Assembly (NCBI GenBank): GCA_046496745.1
Contig: JAWOGQ010000091.1
Coordinates: 1 to 17,998, forward strand
Direction: 5' to 3'
DNA length: 17,998 nucleotides
Origin: JBNJGT01 sp046496745
Lineage (GTDB): Archaea > Nanobdellota > Nanobdellia > Woesearchaeales > JACJVW01
A model generated the notes under the pieces. The model saw only the letters and a list, made by a program, of their open reading frames with translations. It made no database searches and was not told the DNA's origin. A program made the position numbers and the translations under genes. Below, one piece after another: positions 13,360 to 17,998 of this stretch (position 1 is the first letter of the stretch; each line of letters starts with the position of its first letter).

Positions 13360-13767
13360 ATGACAATAGTAGGTTTTAATTTTACAAAGATACATGTTGA
13401 GCGAAAGACCCAGGCTACTGGGAAGGTGAATATCACAAATAATGTTTCAATCAAGGCAGTTGAGGAGTCATCACTATCTCTGGGTCCGAACAAGCAGACA
13501 GGGCTGAAATTCAGCTTTGAGTTCGTGACAAAGTATGAACCGGGAATCGGTGAGATCATGCTGAACGGTGATGTCTTGACAATCGAGAATGAAGAGACCC
13601 ATAAGCTGATACTTGATGAGTGGAAACAAGAGGAGAAGGTCAATAAGCAGACCATGACAAAGATCCTTAACCATGTACTGAAAAAAGCTAATCTTGAGGC
13701 TTTGATACTGAGCAGGGAAATCAATCTTCCATCTCCTATACCTCTGCCAAAAGTACAGGACAAGTAG
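13360..13767 (+). CDS. Unknown conserved-looking archaeal protein, 135 aa
   Basis: The family is not confidently recognised. The frame is open from 13264, but the ATG at 13360 (MTIVGFNFTKIHVERK) is the start because GGTGA lies 5 bases upstream and the promoter predicts transcription from it. The first two thirds are beta-rich (KVNITNNVSI, LKFSFEFVTKYEP, GEIMLNGDVLTI), followed by helices (HKLILDEWKQE, MTKILNHVLKKAN) and a short proline-rich tail INLPSPIPLPKV. The strand pattern with FEF..KYEP..GEI.L.G.VL resembles the sheet of SecB-like chaperones, a weak impression only. It lies 39 bases before cdc48 on the same strand, which would suit a chaperone, but each gene appears to have its own promoter. 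Confidence 0.8.
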   Translation: MTIVGFNFTKIHVERKTQATGKVNITNNVSIKAVEESSLSLGPNKQTGLKFSFEFVTKYEPGIGEIMLNGDVLTIENEETHKLILDEWKQEEKVNKQTMTKILNHVLKKANLEALILSREINLPSPIPLPKVQDK

Positions 13768-13774
13768 TCGAAAC

Positions 13775-13782
13775 TTTTATTA
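13775..13782 (+). promoter_or_regulatory. Probable TATA box of cdc48
   Basis: TTTTATTA; the spacing puts transcription start within 2 bases of the ATG at 13807, so leaderless or nearly so. Confidence 0.45.
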
Positions 13783-13806
13783 GCTTAGTTATATTTTTTC
13801 TTACTC

Positions 13807-16800
13807 ATGACTCAGGAAACTAAATTAAAGGTCGCAGAGGCAGTTCAGGATGATGTTAACAAGGGAATAGTAAGGGTAGATTCCTCTATTTTGCGAGACC
13901 TGGGTCTTCGGCCGGGGGATCCGCTGGAGATACAAGGTGAGAGGGTAACTGTCGCTACAGTCGAGAGGGCATACCCTGGTGATATAGGGCTGAATATTAT
14001 CCGGATGGATGGCCTTTTGAGGCGGAATGCGAAAACAGGTATCGGTGAATATGTCGCAATCAATACTGCTGATGTGAAGGAAGCAAAGAAGGTAGTGATT
14101 GCTCCGGCAAGAAAAGATATAGTGGTCAAGGCTGATCCTGTATTCTTCAGGAGAGGTCTTCATAACCGGGTTGTTCTTACAGGCGATATAATCTCCATAG
14201 GAGGGCGGCGAAGAACGCGGAAAGGTACTTATTCAGGCTCACCTTTCTTTGATGATATAGTGGAGCTGTTTGATGAAGGGATGATGAGTAGTTTTGGTTT
14301 CTCTGATATAAAATTCATAGTTGTTGATACAAATCCTAAACAGGCTGTCAGGATAACTGACATGACAGAGATAGTCTTCAATCCTGAGGCTGAAGAGGCT
14401 GAGGAAGAGCATGATGTCCCTGAGGTCACATATGAGGATATTGGGGGTCTGCAGGATGAGATCAAGAAGATCCGCGAGATGATAGAGCTTCCGATCAAGC
14501 ATCCCGAGGTGTTTGACAGGTTGGGCATTGAACCTCCGAAAGGGGTGTTGCTGCATGGCTCGCCTGGAGCTGGTAAGACCTTGCTTGCAAAGGCTGTTGC
14601 AAATGAGACGAAATCTCATTTTATCGTGATCAACGGGCCGGAGATCATGTCAAAATTCTATGGCCAGTCAGAAGAGAATCTCAGAAAGAAGTTCGAGGAA
14701 GCTGAGGCTAATGCACCGGCGATAATCTTTATTGATGAGATCGATGCGATAGCATCAAAACGTGAGGAAACCCACGGAGAGGTGGAAAAAAGGGTTGTTG
14801 CCCAGTTGCTTGCGATAATGGATGGTCTCAAGAGCAGGGGCAAGGTAGTTGTCATTGCAGCCACAAATATCCCTAATTCCATAGATCCTGCATTGAGAAG
14901 GCCAGGAAGGTTTGACCGGGAGATAGAGATAGGTGTTCCAAAGGAGCAGGACAGGCTTGAGATACTGAAGGTGCATACCAGGAACATGCCCTTGAATCCG
15001 CCTTTTGACAGTTCTATTGCGAGAAGGAGTATCAAGGAGTATGTTGACAAGTTGAATGCTGATATGGTGGCATATGACAAGGAACTCAAGAACATTGAAG
15101 AGGAGCTTGAGAAGCGGCAGGATGAACTGAGTGCAGTGGAGAGCAAGCTTGAGGGTCAGGAATATCCTAAAACCCAGAATATCTACAGGGAAAAGAAACA
15201 GTTGCGTGATAAGGTTGAAAGATTAAAAGAGCGCAAGAAGCAGAAGACCTCAGAGATGGAGACTGCAAAGAACAAAGTGGATGAGGTCGAGAACATCCGG
15301 AGTGAGATTGAGGATGCAATCAAGTCATCTGATCCTGAGAGGGAATTGTTCGGGCTTAACTATGTTGACCTGAAGACTCTTGCGGATATCACACTCAATT
15401 ATATTATAGGAGAGATCAAGAAGAAGTTCAGGGAAAAGGACAGGCATATGGAAGGCCTTGATGAGGTCAGAGGCATACGTGACCTGAAGGAATCGCTCCT
15501 CAATCAGCTTGAGGCTGATGATCCAAGATCAAAGCTTATCCACGAGACTCTGACTGAAGTGAACTTTGATCTTGACAATTTCAAGTTCTCAAGATCTGGT
15601 CTTGAAAAGATAGTTCCTTTTATCAAGGACAAGAAGCTGAAGGTATTCCTTGAGAAAGTCCTTAAGGCTAAGGATGACGATGAGGTCAACTCGAAGATCT
15701 CAGCAAGCTGGATGAGCGATGAACTCAAGGAAAGGGTCAGGCTTGATCTTGTTGAGGACATGCTCACATGGGTCGCCAAGAAAACCCATGGTTTTGTGGG
15801 TGCTGATCTTGCATCTTTGTCAAAGGAATCTGCAATGATTGTCCTTCGGAGGATAATATCTGACATGGGTTCGCTTGACGAGGGAGACATATCAAAATAT
15901 CTTGATAAGCTTAACATATCAATCACAGATTTCAAGGAGGCCTTGAAGTTTGTCAGGCCAAGCGCCATGAGGGAGGTCCTCGTGGAGCTTCCGGAAGTGA
16001 ACTGGAACCATATAGGTGGACTTTCCGGAGTGAAGCAGGAACTCAAGGAAGCTGTTGAATGGCCTCTGCAATACCCGAAAATCTTCAATAAGATGGGTAT
16101 AAGGGCGCCTAAGGGTGTATTGCTTTTTGGTCCGCCAGGTACAGGAAAGACAATGCTTGCAAAGGCTGCTGCAAATGAAGCTGAATCGAATTTCATACTG
16201 GTTAAGGGGCCAGAGATGCTTTCCAAATGGGTAGGTGAAAGCGAGAAGGCAGTACGCCAGATATTCGAGAAGGGAAGGCAGACTGCACCAACCATAATAT
16301 TCTTTGATGAGCTTGATGCGATAGCTCCACGGAGGGGCGCTTCAGGTGATTCGAATGTTACGGAAAGGGTTGTGAACCAGCTTCTGACTGAAATAGACGG
16401 TCTTGAGGAACTGAATGATGTTGTCATAATTGCTGCAACAAACAGGCCTGATATCGTTGATACTGCGCTGCTTAGGCCTGGACGTTTCGACAGGATAATA
16501 ATGGTCGGCTCACCTGATAAGGCTGCACGTGAGGAGATATTCAAGGTGCATACCAAGAACATGCCTCTGGAGAAGGGACTGAGCTTGTCGGCGCTTGCTG
16601 ACAGGACTGAAGGTTATGCAGGAAGTGATATCGAATCTGTATGCAGGGAAGCGGCGATATTCGCTTTGCGTGAATCGATAAAGGCAAAGCGTGTGAAGCA
16701 ATCGCATTTTGATGAGGCACTGAAAAAGGTTCCGTCCTCTATCACAAAAGAGATCGAGGAATCTTACGAGAGCCTGAAACAGCAGTTCTCAAGCGCTCAG

Positions 16801-16842
16801 GCAAAAGAGATGCGGGCACAGCGGCCTAATTACTTTGGATAG
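13807..16842 (+). CDS. cdc48: Cdc48/p97-type AAA+ ATPase with large D1 insertion
   Basis: Double-ring unfoldase that extracts and unfolds proteins, probably feeding the proteasome. The N domain (about 8-180) has the double-psi barrel (VDSSILRDLGLRPGDPLEI). D1 has Walker A GSPGAGKT (251-258; usual form GPPGTGKT), Walker B with Asp310 and Glu311, and RRPGRFDRE. D2 has GPPGTGKT (775-782), Asp834-Glu835 and RPGRFDR; the chain ends NYFG. At 1011 residues it is about 250 longer than usual Cdc48. The excess is one block, roughly residues 397-650, placed in the D1 lid between HTRNMPL and the WVAKKTHGFVGADL segment. It begins with a charged coiled coil (about 408-500) followed by a helical region. Both ATPase sites look intact. 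Confidence 0.96.
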   Translation: MTQETKLKVAEAVQDDVNKGIVRVDSSILRDLGLRPGDPLEIQGERVTVATVERAYPGDIGLNIIRMDGLLRRNAKTGIGEYVAINTADVKEAKKVVIAPARKDIVVKADPVFFRRGLHNRVVLTGDIISIGGRRRTRKGTYSGSPFFDDIVELFDEGMMSSFGFSDIKFIVVDTNPKQAVRITDMTEIVFNPEAEEAEEEHDVPEVTYEDIGGLQDEIKKIREMIELPIKHPEVFDRLGIEPPKGVLLHGSPGAGKTLLAKAVANETKSHFIVINGPEIMSKFYGQSEENLRKKFEEAEANAPAIIFIDEIDAIASKREETHGEVEKRVVAQLLAIMDGLKSRGKVVVIAATNIPNSIDPALRRPGRFDREIEIGVPKEQDRLEILKVHTRNMPLNPPFDSSIARRSIKEYVDKLNADMVAYDKELKNIEEELEKRQDELSAVESKLEGQEYPKTQNIYREKKQLRDKVERLKERKKQKTSEMETAKNKVDEVENIRSEIEDAIKSSDPERELFGLNYVDLKTLADITLNYIIGEIKKKFREKDRHMEGLDEVRGIRDLKESLLNQLEADDPRSKLIHETLTEVNFDLDNFKFSRSGLEKIVPFIKDKKLKVFLEKVLKAKDDDEVNSKISASWMSDELKERVRLDLVEDMLTWVAKKTHGFVGADLASLSKESAMIVLRRIISDMGSLDEGDISKYLDKLNISITDFKEALKFVRPSAMREVLVELPEVNWNHIGGLSGVKQELKEAVEWPLQYPKIFNKMGIRAPKGVLLFGPPGTGKTMLAKAAANEAESNFILVKGPEMLSKWVGESEKAVRQIFEKGRQTAPTIIFFDELDAIAPRRGASGDSNVTERVVNQLLTEIDGLEELNDVVIIAATNRPDIVDTALLRPGRFDRIIMVGSPDKAAREEIFKVHTKNMPLEKGLSLSALADRTEGYAGSDIESVCREAAIFALRESIKAKRVKQSHFDEALKKVPSSITKEIEESYESLKQQFSSAQAKEMRAQRPNYFG

Positions 16843-16877
16843 AAACAAATAAATAAACTTCTTTTTTATCTTATTAT

Positions 16878-17618
16878 ATGATAACTACAATAAAGCTTTC
16901 GAGGTTTCTTAATTCCTACATGGACATGAAGGTAGAAGATTACTCAAGAAACGGCCTTCAGGTGCATGGAACAAAACATATAACAAAGATTTGCTTGTGC
17001 GTTGATGCATGCCTGGAGAGTTTCAGGCTGGCACGCAAGGCAGGATGTGATTGCATAATCGCCCATCACGGGATATACTGGAAGGGCGCGAAAGACGTGA
17101 CTGGTCTTGTGAAAAAAAGAGAGCAATACCTGAAGAATCATAAGATGACGCTTTATGGTATACATCTTCCACTTGACCTTCATCATGAGGTGGGAAACAA
17201 TATTGAGATTGCAAGGTCTCTTGGGCTATCTGGGATTGAAGAGTTTGGGAGTCATCATGGCTTTTCCATCGGGTATTCCGGAAGGTTCAATTCTGATATG
17301 AATTCTCTTGTCGATAAGATAAAGAAGATAGGCAAACCTGTAGTTCTTGATTTTGGCAGGAAGCGTGTCAGGCGGGTCGGGATCGTAAGCGGAGGTGGAT
17401 CGAGAACAATCCATGAGGCTTATATGGATGGAATCGACTGTGTCATAACAGGAGAGGCGCCGCACCAGGTATATCATGAGGCAAAGGAATACAAACTGAA
17501 TGTGATCTTGGCAGGCCATTATGAGACAGAGGTGTTTGGGGTCAGGGCACTTGGAAAAGTCATCAATGAGAAGTTTAATATACCCTGCCAGTTTATTGAT
17601 GTGCCAACGGAGATATGA
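16878..17618 (+). CDS. Nif3-family dinuclear metal protein
   Basis: Member of the NIF3/YbgI (DUF34) family, toroidal hexamers with a two-metal site; proposed roles include GTP cyclohydrolase-like or metal-related functions, none settled. 246 residues, the compact form without the extra PII-like domain. Metal-ligand motifs are present: AHHGIYW near residue 61, HLPLDLHHEVGNN near residue 96, and AGHYETEVFG near the C-terminus, with TGEAPHQVYHEAKE before it. It follows cdc48 by 35 bases; only a weak AT-rich box precedes it, and a T-run (16862-16867) separates the two. Its stop overlaps the gatD start (ATGA). Confidence 0.93.
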   Translation: MITTIKLSRFLNSYMDMKVEDYSRNGLQVHGTKHITKICLCVDACLESFRLARKAGCDCIIAHHGIYWKGAKDVTGLVKKREQYLKNHKMTLYGIHLPLDLHHEVGNNIEIARSLGLSGIEEFGSHHGFSIGYSGRFNSDMNSLVDKIKKIGKPVVLDFGRKRVRRVGIVSGGGSRTIHEAYMDGIDCVITGEAPHQVYHEAKEYKLNVILAGHYETEVFGVRALGKVINEKFNIPCQFIDVPTEI

Positions 17619-17998
17619 GAATGGATGCTGGTGATTATGTAAGGATCGTGACTGATGAAGGGGAGACAGAAGGGATTCTGATGCCTCGCCCTGAAATACT
17701 GGATGAGGATATAGTAGTTGTAAAGCTTGATTCAGGATATAACATCGGGATACGAAGGGAGCGTATAAAGGACATGAAGGTTGTCTCTTCATACACGCCT
17801 CCAGAACAAGCCTCTCCTGTGTCACATAAAAAGGATCTTCCTACTATCTCAATCCTTAGTGTTGGAGGGACTATCTCATCAAAGATAGATTACAAGACCG
17901 GCGGGGTATATGCTGATTATACTGCTGAGGATTTTGTGCAGATGGTGCCGGAACTGCAGGATATCGCGAACCTGAAGGCATGCAAGATTGATGCTGTC
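17615..17998 (+). CDS. gatD: Glu-tRNA(Gln) amidotransferase subunit D (5' part)
   Basis: Asparaginase-like subunit of the archaeal GatDE enzyme, which releases ammonia from an amide donor so that GatE can convert Glu-tRNA(Gln) to Gln-tRNA(Gln). 128 codons are visible before the window edge. The N-terminal small barrel is present (AGDYVRIVTDEGETEGILMP, then VVVKLDSGYNIGI), followed by the start of the asparaginase domain with the nucleophile loop LSVGGTISSK and VDY-like KIDYKTGGVY. The usual GGTIAS reads GGTISS. The start at 17615 overlaps the upstream stop as ATGA; 17621 is an in-frame alternative. GatD is restricted to archaea, supporting the domain assignment. Confidence 0.95.
   Translation, partial: MRMDAGDYVRIVTDEGETEGILMPRPEILDEDIVVVKLDSGYNIGIRRERIKDMKVVSSYTPPEQASPVSHKKDLPTISILSVGGTISSKIDYKTGGVYADYTAEDFVQMVPELQDIANLKACKIDAV

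Noticed and set aside
15504..16562. Minus-strand open frame of 352 codons inside cdc48
   Set aside because: It is the Ser/Leu-rich shadow of the D1 end and D2 ATPase domain; the real gene has all AAA+ motifs on the plus strand.
1..17998. tRNA, rRNA genes or a CRISPR array
   Set aside because: No cloverleaf with a T-arm, no ribosomal RNA sequence and no regularly spaced repeats were seen on either strand.

Overview
The window is archaeal chromosome. It carries aIF5B, aIF5A, eL40, aEF1-beta with its companion zinc-ribbon protein, a thermosome subunit, a Cdc48-type AAA+ ATPase, the eukaryote-like glycyl-tRNA synthetase, Trm1 and the start of GatD. Promoters have archaeal TATA boxes at fixed spacing. 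Bacterial-type gyrase A and the bacterial queuosine enzymes QueA and QueH are mixed in, as happens in DPANN and some euryarchaeal lineages. A Woesearchaeota/Pacearchaeota-like DPANN archaeon is my best guess, but the sequence alone does not settle the lineage.

Layout. 1-2135 (-): gyrA, cut by the window edge. 2136-2322: divergent promoter region with a palindromic operator-like repeat around a TATA box. 2323-2730 (+): small probable winged-helix protein. 2729-2841: two strong hairpins. 2848-3189 (-): small membrane protein. 3227-5005 (-): aIF5B. 5006-5340: the only gene-free stretch over 300 bases; it holds three promoters and a candidate small RNA. 5341-6387 (+): trm1. 6364-6639 and 6649-6819 (-): aEF1-beta and its zinc-ribbon partner. 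6879-7026: a small inverted-repeat element with target-site duplication. 7027-8628 (-): thermosome. 8756-9321 (+): aIF5A-eL40 operon. 9368-10154 (+): PRC-barrel protein and queH. 10100-11077 (-): queA, overlapping queH tail to tail. 11108-11199: long hairpin, possible small RNA. 11207-13171 (-): glyS and a coupled unknown gene. 13278-13313: minimal second copy of the inverted-repeat element. 13360-13767 (+): conserved-looking unknown protein. 13807-16842 (+): cdc48 with a large insertion. 16878-17998 (+): Nif3-family protein and the start of gatD.

Most genes serve translation (initiation, elongation, ribosome, tRNA charging and modification) and protein quality control (thermosome, Cdc48). 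QueA and QueH are the last two steps of queuosine synthesis and lie side by side. GatD makes Gln-tRNA by the archaeal indirect route.

The most unusual points are: a mini transposable element family seen twice, each time with a perfect 9-bp duplication (148 bp at the thermosome stop, 18 bp upstream of the 135-residue gene); two unannotated stem-loop RNAs on the minus strand whose predicted start sites fall exactly at the stem base; a roughly 250-residue coiled-coil-rich insertion in the D1 lid of Cdc48; and a strikingly regular promoter layout in which genes are either leaderless or begin at the first base of the Shine-Dalgarno sequence.
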